Positions 46,053 through 55,645 of a stretch of 64,000 nucleotides of DNA are shown in pieces. Source of the DNA: Terrilactibacillus tamarindi (lineage in GTDB: Bacteria > Bacillota > Bacilli > Bacillales > Sporolactobacillaceae); NCBI RefSeq assembly GCF_009718825.1, contig NZ_WNHB01000003.1, positions 1 through 64,000 of the forward strand, written 5' to 3'. A program made the position numbers and the translations under genes. The notes under the pieces were generated by a model. That model was given only the letters and a program-made list of their open reading frames with translations, made no database searches and was not told the DNA's origin. How positions within the stretch are numbered: the stretch's first letter is position 1; each line of letters opens with the position of its first letter.

Positions 46053-47141
46053 ATGAAAAAAGTAATTATTCCTGCAGTATTGGCTGGCGGAATTATACTG
46101 GCTGGTAATAGCCAATCATTTGCAGCATCGGGACAAGAAATCATCCAGTTTGGTCAGAAATTTCTAGGGACACCTTATGCATATGGAGCGTTAGTTGGTG
46201 TAACGAATTCATTTGACTGCTCTTCATTCACTAAAACGGTCTTTGCTAATTTCGGAGTAAATTTGCCAAGGGTATCATCACAACAGGCTTTAGTTGGACA
46301 ACCTGTAAGTAAAAGTAATTTACAAGTTGGTGATTTGATATTTTTTGATACTGACCATAATGGCAGTATTAATCATGTCGGCATTTACGCAGGAAATGGA
46401 AAAATGATCGATGCGGAAGAAACGTATGGTGTTCACGTAACGAATGCATTTTCACCATATTGGTCAAAAGCCTATGTTTCAGCAAGAAGAGTTCTGAATG
46501 CAAATTCTAGTGCTCCTTCCAATATGACCTATCATCCACAAAATTCAAACACAAGTTCAAACTCATCTACTAGTTCATCTACAAAAGGTTCGTATACGGT
46601 AAAAAGCGGAGATTCTCTCTGGAAAATTAGTCAACAATATGGTGTATCCGTTTCTACACTTAAATCTCTTAATCATCTAACATCAGATTTAATACATATT
46701 GGTCAAAAATTGACTATTTCTGGAAACGGACAAAAGGGGCAACAATCAAGTACGAGTAAGCAAAAACCAACAGCCACGTCAACTAGTTCATCTACTCGTT
46801 CTACAACAGGCGTATATAAAGTAAAATCAGGCGATTCACTTTGGAAAATTGCCAACAAGTATAAGACGGCTATCTCAACTTTAAAAAGTATTAATAGGTT
46901 AAAATCTGATTTGATTTACCCAGGCCAATCCTTAAAAGTGAATGGCTCGGTGAAAGCGCAAGTAAATGAAGTAACATCGACATCGGCATCATCAAATTCT
47001 GGCACTTACAAAGTAAAGAGCGGTGATAGTCTATGGGAAATAGCTACACTTCACGATGTGACAGTCAATAAATTAATGAAAGCCAATCATTTAAGTTCCA
47101 TTATTATATACCCTGGTCAAACCCTTTCGATTCCTCAGTAA
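46053..47141 (+). CDS. Secreted NlpC/P60 peptidoglycan endopeptidase with three LysM domains
   Basis: The 362-residue wall hydrolase has a signal peptide (1-24, cleaved after SFA), an NlpC/P60 domain (about 26-148, Cys56 in FDCSSF and His108 in NHVGIYAG), then three LysM modules (about 180-224, 253-297 and 318-362), each starting Y-VKSGDSLW, joined by Ser/Thr-rich linkers. It would cut D-Glu-mesoDAP bonds in cell-wall peptides. In B. subtilis LytE and LytF the LysM modules come first, so the order here is reversed. ATG 46053 is preferred to 46050, which is 2 nt from the GGGGGG site. Confidence 0.9.
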   Translation: MKKVIIPAVLAGGIILAGNSQSFAASGQEIIQFGQKFLGTPYAYGALVGVTNSFDCSSFTKTVFANFGVNLPRVSSQQALVGQPVSKSNLQVGDLIFFDTDHNGSINHVGIYAGNGKMIDAEETYGVHVTNAFSPYWSKAYVSARRVLNANSSAPSNMTYHPQNSNTSSNSSTSSSTKGSYTVKSGDSLWKISQQYGVSVSTLKSLNHLTSDLIHIGQKLTISGNGQKGQQSSTSKQKPTATSTSSSTRSTTGVYKVKSGDSLWKIANKYKTAISTLKSINRLKSDLIYPGQSLKVNGSVKAQVNEVTSTSASSNSGTYKVKSGDSLWEIATLHDVTVNKLMKANHLSSIIIYPGQTLSIPQ

Positions 47142-47166
47142 AAATTATATAAGACTAAATATATGA

Positions 47167-47195
47167 GTTGCATAGCCATCGCTATGCAACTTTTT
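47167..47195 (+). terminator. Terminator after the NlpC/P60-LysM gene
   Basis: GTTGCATAG pairs perfectly with CTATGCAAC (loop CCATCG) before TTTTT. Confidence 0.85.
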
Positions 47196-47219
47196 AACGT
47201 TTCATAGTCCTTTTATTCA

Positions 47220-47270
47220 ATTATCCTGTATTAACGGCGAGTAAGACTCCCACCTCAAGGCTATGAGTGT
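47220..47270 (+). repeat. Structured repeat family 1, degenerate fossil copy
   Basis: TTATCCTGTATTAACGGCGA, then GTAAGACTCCCACCTCAAGG and ATGAGTGT, follow the left 50 bp of the family consensus with scattered changes. Weaker similarity (GATGAGGGATAGCTCGC) continues to about 47320. The remaining part of the 47196-47668 gap contains several TATAAT-like hexamers but no -35 at good spacing, so I call no promoter for qox. Confidence 0.65.
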
Positions 47271-47668
47271 AAACGATCATTCCTAGATGAGGGATAGCTC
47301 GCATGAGAGGTTCCACTTTTCAGATATATCTTCCCTGAAAGTTTTATACTATATTAAATCAAAAATTGAGTTGTACTAGCATCAAATTTTGTTGTATGCC
47401 AAAAGTTATGTTTGAATAGACTAAGAAAAGTGGTATTACATGGTAGAATGAATACTAGATATTCGCATGAGATGGGAACAAACCGTGTCGATATTATATC
47501 TAAAAACCGAATAAATTTAGACACTTATATTTGTTGTAAACATTAGTATAGTATAAATTCATTTAATGAGGTTATAATGAAAAATTATGCTATAATAATG
47601 ATTGCGTGTAAGGCGAATTCTATTTAGAGAAAAATGTATACGGAAAGAAGGGAGGAATTTAAGCAATT

Positions 47669-48628
47669 ATGAAAAAATTTGCTATGAAATTAATCGGATC
47701 ATGTTCTTTATTATTGTTATTTTTAACGGGCTGTACAAATAGGATTGCTGTGCTTAATCCACAAGGACCGGTAGCTCGGCAACAATATCACTTGATTATC
47801 TGGTCAGTTATTTTGACAGCTTTTATCTTTGCAGTCGTGCTCATCATTTTTATTTATGTACTTGTGAAATTTGGACGAAAAAATAATCATGCCGGATACG
47901 ATCCAAATAATCATGGGAATACAAAACTTGAAATTACATGGACACTCATCCCTGTAGTTATTTGTATTTTATTAGCTGTACCAACAATAAAAACATTGTT
48001 CGCTTTAGAAGGCCCACCTAAACCTACAGAGGGTCTATCAAAGAAAGAACCTATCACTATTAATGTAACGTCAGCAGACTGGAAGTGGATTTTCAGATAC
48101 CCTAAAGACGGTATTCAAACGGTCAATTATGTCGTTATTCCAGAAGATACGCCGGTCAAATTTAATTTATTTGCTGATTCAGCGATGAACTCATTTTGGG
48201 TGCCTGAACTAGGTGGCCAACAATATACAATGCCTGATATGCCAATGAAACTTTGGCTACAAGCGGATCATGTTGGCGATTACTTGGGAAGAAGTGCCAA
48301 TTTCTCTGGTAGAGGTTTTGCAGGGATGCAATTCCATGTCTTATCAAAGACAGATGCAGATTATAAAGCTTGGATTCAAACTATTAAAGACACGAAACCA
48401 GCTTTGACGATGTCTACATATGAGGATCTATTGAAACCAAGCAATGTAAAAACGATGGCATTTTCGTCGTATCCAAAGGAATTAGATGATAAAGATAAAA
48501 AAGCTATGAAAAAAATGAAACATATGGAACATATGGATATTCCTGAAAATCATTTGGATTTAAATTCAAAAGATAATGACATGGGTGGAATGGATATGTC
48601 AAATGACAGCATGAAAGGAGGAAAATAA
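47669..48628 (+). CDS. qoxA: Menaquinol oxidase subunit II (aa3-600 type)
   Basis: The 319-residue lipoprotein has an LTGC lipobox (Cys22) and two membrane helices (about 42-66 and 87-107) before a cupredoxin domain. The CuA ligands of cytochrome c oxidases are absent (FSGRGFAGMQF where CuA proteins have C-x3-C), so this is a quinol oxidase subunit. Unusual is the C-terminal 45 residues, rich in Met, His, Lys and Asp (KKAMKKMKHMEHMD, DMGGMDMSNDSM). First of four overlapping genes qoxABCD; the next begins 1 nt after its stop. Confidence 0.93.
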   Translation: MKKFAMKLIGSCSLLLLFLTGCTNRIAVLNPQGPVARQQYHLIIWSVILTAFIFAVVLIIFIYVLVKFGRKNNHAGYDPNNHGNTKLEITWTLIPVVICILLAVPTIKTLFALEGPPKPTEGLSKKEPITINVTSADWKWIFRYPKDGIQTVNYVVIPEDTPVKFNLFADSAMNSFWVPELGGQQYTMPDMPMKLWLQADHVGDYLGRSANFSGRGFAGMQFHVLSKTDADYKAWIQTIKDTKPALTMSTYEDLLKPSNVKTMAFSSYPKELDDKDKKAMKKMKHMEHMDIPENHLDLNSKDNDMGGMDMSNDSMKGGK

Positions 48629-48629
48629 G

Positions 48630-50597
48630 TTGATCGAAAACATAAAATCGTTCTTAGGCTCCTTTTTTGTTACAGGAGATCCCATGATTTATGGTGCAGA
48701 TGCGTCCATTGCTTTAGCAACCATAGGGATTGTGTTTTATTTAACCTATTTCAAAAAATGGAAATGGCTATGGGATGAGTGGTTAACCACTGTTGATCAT
48801 AAAAAAATTGGTATCATGTATATTATTGCTGCTATATTGATGTTGTTCAGGGGCGGCGTAGATGCACTTCTTATGCGTGCGCAACTCATTATCCCAAACA
48901 ATACATTTTTAACATCTCAGCATTATAATGAGATATTTACAACGCATGGAACAATCATGATTTTCTTTATGGCCATGCCGTTTATCTTTGGGTTGATGAA
49001 CATTGCCATACCCCTTCAAATTGGTGCACGAGATGTTGCCTTTCCGTTTCTTAATGCGGTTAGTTTCTGGTTGTTTTTCCTAGCAGCTATGTTATTTAAC
49101 ATTTCATTCGTTATTGGGGGTTCACCTGACGCAGGTTGGACTAGTTATGCCCCACTCGCAGGATTGAAACTGGATCCAGGTGTCGGAGAAAACTATTATC
49201 TCGTGGCCTTACAAATTTCAGGGATCGGAACCCTAGCCACTGGTGTTAACTTCTTAGTTACCATTTTTAAAATGAGAGCTCCAGGCATGACATTGTTTAA
49301 GATGCCAATGTTTACTTGGTCTACACTAGTTACTTCCATAATTATTATATTTGCTTTTCCCGTACTAACGATTGCCTTAGCACTTATGTCAATTGATCGT
49401 TTATTCGGTGCCCATTTCTTTACAATAGAAGCTGGCGGTTCACCGATGATGTGGGCTAACCTTTTCTGGATATGGGGACATCCTGAGGTTTATATTGTTC
49501 TTATTCCCGTATTGGGGATTTTCTCAGAGGTTATTTCAACCTTTGCACATAAAACGCTTTTCGGTTATAAAGCGATGGTTTGGTCTATGATTGCTATTTC
49601 GGTTTTGAGTTTTACAACATGGCTTCACCACTTCTTTACAATGGGTAATACAGCGTGGGTTAATTCATTTTTCTCCGTCTCAACGATGATTATTGCAATA
49701 CCAACGGGTGTAAAAATATTTAACTGGCTGTTTACGTTAAATAAAGGACGAATTGAATTTACTACAGCGATGTTATGGGCATTAGCGTTTATCCCTAACT
49801 TTACCATTGGTGGTATTACAGGTGTAATGCTTTCGCTTGCTCCAGCCGATTATCAATACCATAATAGTTATTTCCTTATTGCTCACTTCCACAATGTGCT
49901 TATTGCAGGTACTGTTTTTGGTGTGTTTGCTGGATTACATTATTGGTGGCCAAAAATGTTTGGTCATGTTCTCAATGAGCGATTAGGAAAATGGGCATTC
50001 TGGGTATTTATGATTTCCTATAATATCTGTTTCTTGCCAATGTATTTTATTGGTTTAATGGGAATGACGCGTAGAATGTATACCTTCCCTTCAGGCTTAG
50101 GTTGGGAACCGTTAAACCTTGTTATTACACTGGGAGCCTTCGGTATGGGTGTAGGGTTCCTGATTATGGTTTGGATGATTGTGTACAGTGCGAAATATGG
50201 AAAAAGAGATACAACAGGAGATCCGTGGAACGGCCGAACTTTAGAATGGGCGACATCATCACCTGCTCCTGAATATAACTTTGCTCATATTCCACAGGTA
50301 GAAACAGTTGATGCCTTTGCACATATGAAAGAGAAGGGAACAGCAGGCAACATATACAAAGCACCGTTCCAAGCGATTCATATGCCAAATGATACTGGAA
50401 TACCATTTATCTTATCTGTATTCTTTTTCATAGCAGGTTTTGGTCTTGTTTTTGAATGGTACTGGATGGCTATACCAGGAACAATAGGTATCATTGTATC
50501 TATGATAGTACGTTCATTTAAAGATCATGAGGACCATCATCATATACCAGCTGAAGAAGTGGAACAAACAGAACGTGCAGCAGGGAGGTTATCATAA
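48630..50597 (+). CDS. qoxB: Menaquinol oxidase subunit I
   Basis: The 655-residue haem-copper subunit has the haem and CuB ligands visible: His in FTTHGTIMIF (low-spin haem), WGHPEVYIV (CuB His and the crosslinked Tyr), WLHHFFTMG (CuB His pair) and YFLIAHFHNVL (haem ligands). It reduces oxygen to water and pumps protons. The length and C-terminal extension with HEDHHH match QoxB rather than CtaD. TTG start shortly after AAAGGAGG. Overlaps qoxC by one base. Confidence 0.95.
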   Translation: MIENIKSFLGSFFVTGDPMIYGADASIALATIGIVFYLTYFKKWKWLWDEWLTTVDHKKIGIMYIIAAILMLFRGGVDALLMRAQLIIPNNTFLTSQHYNEIFTTHGTIMIFFMAMPFIFGLMNIAIPLQIGARDVAFPFLNAVSFWLFFLAAMLFNISFVIGGSPDAGWTSYAPLAGLKLDPGVGENYYLVALQISGIGTLATGVNFLVTIFKMRAPGMTLFKMPMFTWSTLVTSIIIIFAFPVLTIALALMSIDRLFGAHFFTIEAGGSPMMWANLFWIWGHPEVYIVLIPVLGIFSEVISTFAHKTLFGYKAMVWSMIAISVLSFTTWLHHFFTMGNTAWVNSFFSVSTMIIAIPTGVKIFNWLFTLNKGRIEFTTAMLWALAFIPNFTIGGITGVMLSLAPADYQYHNSYFLIAHFHNVLIAGTVFGVFAGLHYWWPKMFGHVLNERLGKWAFWVFMISYNICFLPMYFIGLMGMTRRMYTFPSGLGWEPLNLVITLGAFGMGVGFLIMVWMIVYSAKYGKRDTTGDPWNGRTLEWATSSPAPEYNFAHIPQVETVDAFAHMKEKGTAGNIYKAPFQAIHMPNDTGIPFILSVFFFIAGFGLVFEWYWMAIPGTIGIIVSMIVRSFKDHEDHHHIPAEEVEQTERAAGRLS

Positions 50598-51199
50598 TGG
50601 AGACAACAAATCATACACCGATTGAATACTCTACAGAAGAAGGCAGTAACAAAATTCTTGGTTTCTGGGTGTTTCTAGGTGCTGAAATTGTATTGTTTTC
50701 GGCTCTATTTTCAGTCTACCTTGTCTTGCACAGCCACACAGCAGGTGGTCCGACATCAAAAGACTTGTTTGAAGTCAAAGAATTTATGATAGAGACTTTT
50801 CTATTATTGATCAGTAGTTTTACATGTGGTTTAGGAACCATCGAGCTTAGGAGACACAATGTCAAAGGACTTGTCGCTTGGCTTGTCGTTACATTACTCC
50901 TAGGTCTTGGATTTATAGGCATGGAACTTAATGAATTTATTACCTATGTCACTGTCGAACATGCGACCCTTCAAACAAGTGCCTTTCTATCAGGTTTCTT
51001 TGTCCTTGTTGGTACTCACGGTGCACACGTTAGCTTTGGGATTGTCTGGATGATTTGCGTGATTATTCAACTTCTTAGACGAGGCGTAACACCTGTTACA
51101 GCTCGTAAAGCTTTCATTATCGGTTTGTATTGGCACTTTCTTGATGTTGTATGGATCTTCATTTTCACAGCAGTTTATTTGACAGGGTTGGTGTTATAA
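50597..51199 (+). CDS. qoxC: Menaquinol oxidase subunit III
   Basis: The 200-residue five-helix subunit III contains LGFWVFLGAEIVLFSALFSVYLVL, FLSGFFVLVGTHGAHVSFGIVW and YWHFLDVVWIFIFTAVYL, the standard subunit III motifs. Stop and start codons overlap with both neighbours (TAATG), so translation is coupled along the operon. Confidence 0.95.
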   Translation: METTNHTPIEYSTEEGSNKILGFWVFLGAEIVLFSALFSVYLVLHSHTAGGPTSKDLFEVKEFMIETFLLLISSFTCGLGTIELRRHNVKGLVAWLVVTLLLGLGFIGMELNEFITYVTVEHATLQTSAFLSGFFVLVGTHGAHVSFGIVWMICVIIQLLRRGVTPVTARKAFIIGLYWHFLDVVWIFIFTAVYLTGLVL

Positions 51200-51501
51200 T
51201 GAGCTCAAATAACCATGAACTTAATAAATTTCCGTGGAAACATGTCATTGGGTTAGCTTTATCACTTATTTTGACGTTAATTGCTTTGTGGGTTGTCGTT
51301 TCATTATCGCTTCCTACAGTAGCAACATTAACCATTATCGTTTTATTAGCGGTTTGCCAAGCCTTTATTCAATTGTTAATGTTCATGCACATTAATGAGA
51401 ATCATGGTCGAGGTTACAGAATATTAGCCATTGCCTTTGGTTTTTATATCGCAGTGGTCGTTGTTTATGGCTCACTTTGGATTATGTGGTTTACAGTCTG
51501 A
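51199..51501 (+). CDS. qoxD: Menaquinol oxidase subunit IV
   Basis: The 100-residue subunit IV has three membrane helices (FPWKHVIGLALSLILTLIALWVVV, VATLTIIVLLAVCQAFIQLLMFMHI, ILAIAFGFYIAVVVVYGSLWIMWF). It starts at the ATG overlapping the qoxC stop; the open frame extends further upstream inside qoxC but without need. Last gene of qoxABCD. Confidence 0.92.
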   Translation: MSSNNHELNKFPWKHVIGLALSLILTLIALWVVVSLSLPTVATLTIIVLLAVCQAFIQLLMFMHINENHGRGYRILAIAFGFYIAVVVVYGSLWIMWFTV

Positions 51502-51526
51502 TATAAGAAAAAACAAAGTAATACTC

Positions 51527-51577
51527 ATAACCATAAGAAAAATCAATCCGATTGGTTTTTCTTATGGTTATTTTTTG
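51527..51577 (+). terminator. Terminator after qoxD
   Basis: A long perfect stem (ATAACCATAAGAAAAATCAA continuing to 51548, with 51550-51571) precedes TTTTTT. Confidence 0.92.
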
Positions 51578-51835
51578 TGTAAAAGAATACTTCCATGTTT
51601 TGATGGTTAATCTTCACATCACTGATAAAAAACTAAATGACAGGAATGACGTTAGGACAATCTAAATAAGGGTATAGTAAAAAAAAATGATCAGAAATAA
51701 TCATAAAACTAAATAATAAGCAATCAAAGTAACAAATTAATTGGACATTCGAGTAAATTCTACAAAATATGTGTCAAAATTTATTAAAATTTTGTTAACG
51801 TATGATTATTTGTGAGCGAAATTGTGTTTTTTTGA

Positions 51836-51864
51836 TTGATTGAGAAAGGGCATTCATCTATAAT
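51836..51864 (+). promoter_or_regulatory. Candidate sigma-A promoter of the fru operon
   Basis: TTGATT (51836-51841) and a perfect TATAAT (51859-51864) are 17 bp apart, 22 bp upstream of the fruR GTG. Upstream (51795-51825) TTGTTAACG and TTGTGAGCG look like imperfect operator or cre half-sites. The rest of the 51578-51835 stretch is AT-rich. Confidence 0.6.
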
Positions 51865-51886
51865 GGTCAATGGTGAGGTGATTTAG

Positions 51887-52639
51887 GTGTTGACTCCATC
51901 AAGACGTCATCTTATATTGAGCCTAATCAATGAAAAAACATTGGTTACAATAAAAGAATTAGCCGAGTGGACGCAATGCTCAGAGGCAACAATCAGAAGA
52001 GATTTAAGTTACCTAGAAAAAGAAAATAAACTTAAACGTTTTCATGGTGGTGCTGAATCCATTCTTTCTCCGAATGTTGAAACCTCTATAGGAGCAAGAA
52101 AAGTTTGTAATGCTGAACAGAAGAAAGCGATTGCAAAATTTGCAGCAGATTTAGTAGAACCTGGAGACTGTATCTTTTTAGATTCTGGGACAACCGTTAT
52201 TAATATGGTTGAGTTTTTAAGACATAATATAATTGTGGTAACAAATGGATTGTCTATTATTGAACGATGTGTCGATGTAGGGATTCCTACTTATAGTATT
52301 GGCGGCAGGATTAAAAAACTCACCAGTGCTTTTGTTGGTAAAGGGGCACTTGATGGTCTAACACATTATCATTTTGATAAATGCTTTATGGGTATGAATG
52401 GTATAGATTTGACCTATGGTTTCACAACACCTGATCCAGATGAAGGTTTAATCAAGCAAAAGGTCATGTCTTTGTCTGATGCCTGCTATGTTTTAGCCGA
52501 TCAATCGAAATTTGATCAAGTCACATTTAGCTCAGTTAATCCGTTAAACAAAGCAGTCATAATAACCAATCATAGAAAGAACAGCAAAAAGTTATTGAAA
52601 TATCAACAAATAACAAGAATTGAGGCGGTCGAGTTATGA
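51887..52639 (+). CDS. fruR: DeoR-family repressor of the fructose operon
   Basis: The 250-residue regulator has the DeoR helix-turn-helix at residues 16-45 (VTIKELAEWTQCSEATIRRDLSYLEKENKLKRFHGG) and a sugar-phosphate-binding domain with FLDSGTTV and DQSKFDQ. The effector is probably fructose 1-phosphate, as for B. subtilis FruR. GTG start, giving the usual MLTPSRR. ATGA overlap with fruK shows coupling. Confidence 0.9.
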   Translation: MLTPSRRHLILSLINEKTLVTIKELAEWTQCSEATIRRDLSYLEKENKLKRFHGGAESILSPNVETSIGARKVCNAEQKKAIAKFAADLVEPGDCIFLDSGTTVINMVEFLRHNIIVVTNGLSIIERCVDVGIPTYSIGGRIKKLTSAFVGKGALDGLTHYHFDKCFMGMNGIDLTYGFTTPDPDEGLIKQKVMSLSDACYVLADQSKFDQVTFSSVNPLNKAVIITNHRKNSKKLLKYQQITRIEAVEL

Positions 52640-53547
52640 TTTATACATGCACACTAAATCCTTCAATCGATTACTTTTTAGATGTAAATGAGTTTCGAAC
52701 AGGACAAATCAATCGTGTAAAAACGGATAAAAAAATGCCTGGTGGTAAGGGAATTAATGTTTCCATTGTTCTCAAACGTTTAGGTGTTAGCTCAGAAACT
52801 TTAGGGTTTATTGGTGGATTCACAGGGGACTTTATTAAACAAGCCTTAAAAAAGGAAGAAATTCGGACCAATTTCATTGAAGTTAATGGAGATTCTCGTA
52901 TCAACGTAAAAGTGAAAAGTGATACAGAAACAGAAATTAATGGACATGCGCCTGATATAACGAAGGAAAATATAGACCAACTTTTTAGTCAACTAAAAGA
53001 GTTAACAGATCAAGATATTCTAGTTTTATCTGGAAGTGTCCCTGAATCTTTACCAAAAACAATTTATAAAGACATGATGGAAGTTGTTAGCAAGAATAAT
53101 GTCAAAGTGATCGTTGATACAAGTGGACCAGCTTTTAATGAAGTCGTGACAATGAAGCCTTTTCTTATCAAACCAAATCATCTCGAACTCGGTGACTACT
53201 TTGGCGTTGAACTATCTAATGTAGAGGATATTATTTCATATGCGAGAAAATTGATCGACCTTGGTGTGGAACATGTCATTGTATCTATGGGTGGTAAAGG
53301 AGCCCTCTTAGTAGGAAAAGAAGAAGCTTTCTTTGCATCTGCACCTAAAGGACAAGTAAAGAATTCAGTGGGAGCGGGAGACTCTGTTGTCGGCGGATTC
53401 TTAGCGGAATACTCCGTCAGCGGGGATATTGTTAAGGCTTTTCATAATGGTGCTGCATCAGGCAGTGCAACGGCTTTCTCCGTTGATTTATGTACAAAAG
53501 AAGAGGTATTAGCTTTATTACCTGAAGTAAAGCTAACTAAGATATAA
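52636..53547 (+). CDS. fruK: 1-Phosphofructokinase
   Basis: The 303-residue PfkB-family kinase turns fructose 1-phosphate into fructose 1,6-bisphosphate. MIYTCTLNPSIDYFLDV at the N-terminus, MPGGKGINVSIVLKRLG and the catalytic anion-hole motif NSVGAGDSVVGGFLAEY identify it. It starts inside the fruR stop and is followed 16 bp later by fruA. Confidence 0.95.
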   Translation: MIYTCTLNPSIDYFLDVNEFRTGQINRVKTDKKMPGGKGINVSIVLKRLGVSSETLGFIGGFTGDFIKQALKKEEIRTNFIEVNGDSRINVKVKSDTETEINGHAPDITKENIDQLFSQLKELTDQDILVLSGSVPESLPKTIYKDMMEVVSKNNVKVIVDTSGPAFNEVVTMKPFLIKPNHLELGDYFGVELSNVEDIISYARKLIDLGVEHVIVSMGGKGALLVGKEEAFFASAPKGQVKNSVGAGDSVVGGFLAEYSVSGDIVKAFHNGAASGSATAFSVDLCTKEEVLALLPEVKLTKI

Positions 53548-53563
53548 AGGAGGGTCTTTCAAA

Positions 53564-55474
53564 ATGAAAGTAACTGAATTATTAACTGTCGAAACGGTTA
53601 ATTTAAACTTAAAGAGTACGAAAAAAGAAGATGTACTCGATGAAATGGCTCAGGTCTTATACGATGCTGGTAAATTGAACGATCTTAAAGATTATCGTGC
53701 TGCCATTGCAAAACGGGAATCGGAAAGTACAACAGGAATTGGAGAAGGTATTGCCATTCCACACGCTAAAACAGCTGCTGTTAAAGTACCTTCGATTGCC
53801 TTTGGTCGTTCAGTTGAAGGGTTAGACTATGCTTCATTAGACGGAAAACCTGCTCACTTATTTTTCATGATTGCCGCAACTGAGGGAGCCAATCAAACTC
53901 ACTTGCAAACTTTATCAAAACTTTCAACTTACTTAATTCAACCTGATTTCCGTGAACAATTGTTTAAAGCGGAAACACCAGAAGATATTATTCGCGTTTT
54001 TGAAGAAAAAGAAGAAGCCGAAGAGGCAGAGAAAAAAGCAGCTGAAGAAGCCGCAAAAGAACCAAAAAAGGAAGAACCAATAGACCCTGATGCTGTGAGA
54101 ATCCTTGCTGTTACAGCATGTCCAACAGGTATTGCTCATACTTATATTGCAGCTGATTCTCTAAAAGCTAAAGCAAAAGACATGGGCTATGATATTAAAG
54201 TTCAAACAAACGGCTCTACAGGTATTCAAAATCACTTAACTCCAGAAGATATTAAACACGCTAAAGGAATTATTGTTGCGGCTGATACAAAAGTTGATCT
54301 AGAACCGTTTAAAGGGAAACCAGTTCTTCAAGTACCTGTTACCGCTGGTATTCGAAATCCAGAAGGTCTGATTAACCAAATTGTAAAAGAAGAAGCGCCT
54401 ATCTATAATGGTGATGGAGCGAAAAGTGAGAATAAGGAAAGTAGTAGCGGTTCAAAACAGAATCCTTTTTACAAACACTTAATGAATGGTGTATCTCATA
54501 TGCTTCCATTCGTTGTGGGTGGCGGTATTCTCATTGCTATTTCATTCTTATTTGGAATAAATTCAAGCGATCCAAGTTCGCTGCAGTATAATCCTTTTGC
54601 TGCTGCTCTCCATATGATTGGTGCAGATAACGCTATTTTCTTAATGGTACCTATTCTAGCTGGTTTTATTGCCTATAGTATTGCGGAACGTCCTGGGCTC
54701 ATGCCTGGTATGGTCGGTGGGATGATGGCTGTCCACAGCGGTGCAGGCTTCTTGGGAGGCTTAATCGCAGGTTTCCTTGCTGGTTATGTTGTTGTCTTAA
54801 TTAAAAAAGCCTTTGCCAACCTACCACAAGCATTAGCTGGATTAAAACCAGTCTTGATCTTCCCGGTATTAGGTGTGCTTATTACAGGTCTCATTATGTA
54901 TGTTGTCAACTCACCAATTCGCTGGATCATGAATGCATTGACAGATTGGCTACAATCTCTTGGAACGGGAAATCTTGTTCTACTTGGAATGATTTTGGGT
55001 GCGATGACGGTTATTGACATGGGTGGTCCCATTAATAAAGCTGCATTTACATTCGGTATTGCTATGATTGATGCACATTTCTATTATGCTCAAGCTGCTA
55101 TCATGGCAGGTGGAATGGTTGCACCACTTGGTATGGGTATAGCGACAACATTCTTTAAAAATAAATTTACAAAGCAACAAAGAGATACCGGTTTGACAGC
55201 TTACGTTCTTGGCGCTACCTTTGTCACTGAAGGGGCTATTCCGTTTGCTGCAGCGGATCCACTTCGTGTTATTGTCTCTAGTGTAATTGGTGCGGCAGTA
55301 ACTGGGGGACTTGCTTTATTCTTCAAGATTGGATTACAAGCCCCTCATGGTGGTATCTTTGTCGCGTTCTTCGTAAATGGAAATCCATTCTTGTATATTT
55401 TATCTATTATTATTGGTGCTTTAATCACTGGTTTTGTCTATGGTGCTTGGAAAAAACCTATAGAGCAAGCATAA
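53564..55474 (+). CDS. fruA: Fructose-specific PTS EIIABC
   Basis: The 636-residue transporter imports and phosphorylates fructose to fructose 1-phosphate. EIIA is at about 1-148 with His67 in GIAIPHAKT. A charged E/A/K linker (150-172) leads to EIIB (about 178-275) with the phospho-accepting Cys186 in TACPTGIAHTY, and then EIIC (about 305-632) with GGGILIAISFLFG and TEGAIPFAAADP. All three domains are intact. Its ribosome site AAAGGAGGG is strong. Confidence 0.95.
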   Translation: MKVTELLTVETVNLNLKSTKKEDVLDEMAQVLYDAGKLNDLKDYRAAIAKRESESTTGIGEGIAIPHAKTAAVKVPSIAFGRSVEGLDYASLDGKPAHLFFMIAATEGANQTHLQTLSKLSTYLIQPDFREQLFKAETPEDIIRVFEEKEEAEEAEKKAAEEAAKEPKKEEPIDPDAVRILAVTACPTGIAHTYIAADSLKAKAKDMGYDIKVQTNGSTGIQNHLTPEDIKHAKGIIVAADTKVDLEPFKGKPVLQVPVTAGIRNPEGLINQIVKEEAPIYNGDGAKSENKESSSGSKQNPFYKHLMNGVSHMLPFVVGGGILIAISFLFGINSSDPSSLQYNPFAAALHMIGADNAIFLMVPILAGFIAYSIAERPGLMPGMVGGMMAVHSGAGFLGGLIAGFLAGYVVVLIKKAFANLPQALAGLKPVLIFPVLGVLITGLIMYVVNSPIRWIMNALTDWLQSLGTGNLVLLGMILGAMTVIDMGGPINKAAFTFGIAMIDAHFYYAQAAIMAGGMVAPLGMGIATTFFKNKFTKQQRDTGLTAYVLGATFVTEGAIPFAAADPLRVIVSSVIGAAVTGGLALFFKIGLQAPHGGIFVAFFVNGNPFLYILSIIIGALITGFVYGAWKKPIEQA

Positions 55475-55484
55475 TAAAATGTAG

Positions 55485-55533
55485 GCTGTCATTTTTCAAG
55501 TGTGTATTCACTTGAGAAATACAGCTTAATTTT
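55485..55533 (+). terminator. Imperfect terminator between fruA and ptsH
   Basis: GCTGT-ATTT-TCAAGTG pairs with CACTTGA-AAAT-ACAGC with small bulges, followed by TTAATTTTT. It may be partial, allowing read-through into ptsHI. Confidence 0.6.
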
Positions 55534-55582
55534 TAAAATATACAGCTAAATTTGACAATTTTATATACTTTTTTAAAGCGTA

Positions 55583-55611
55583 TTCAAAAGAACAAGCATC
55601 ACTGATATAAT
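55583..55611 (+). promoter_or_regulatory. Candidate ptsHI promoter
   Basis: TTCAAA (55583-55588), 17 bp, then perfect TATAAT (55606-55611), 34 bp before the ptsH ATG. Confidence 0.55.
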
Positions 55612-55645
55612 GGAGAAGTGAGTAATAGATAAAGGAGTTAACAAC

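Noticed and set aside
47669-51501. Cytochrome c oxidase (ctaCDEF) instead of quinol oxidase
   Set aside because: Subunit II lacks the CuA cysteine pair and any haem c CxxCH site, and the subunit sizes and order match qoxABCD.
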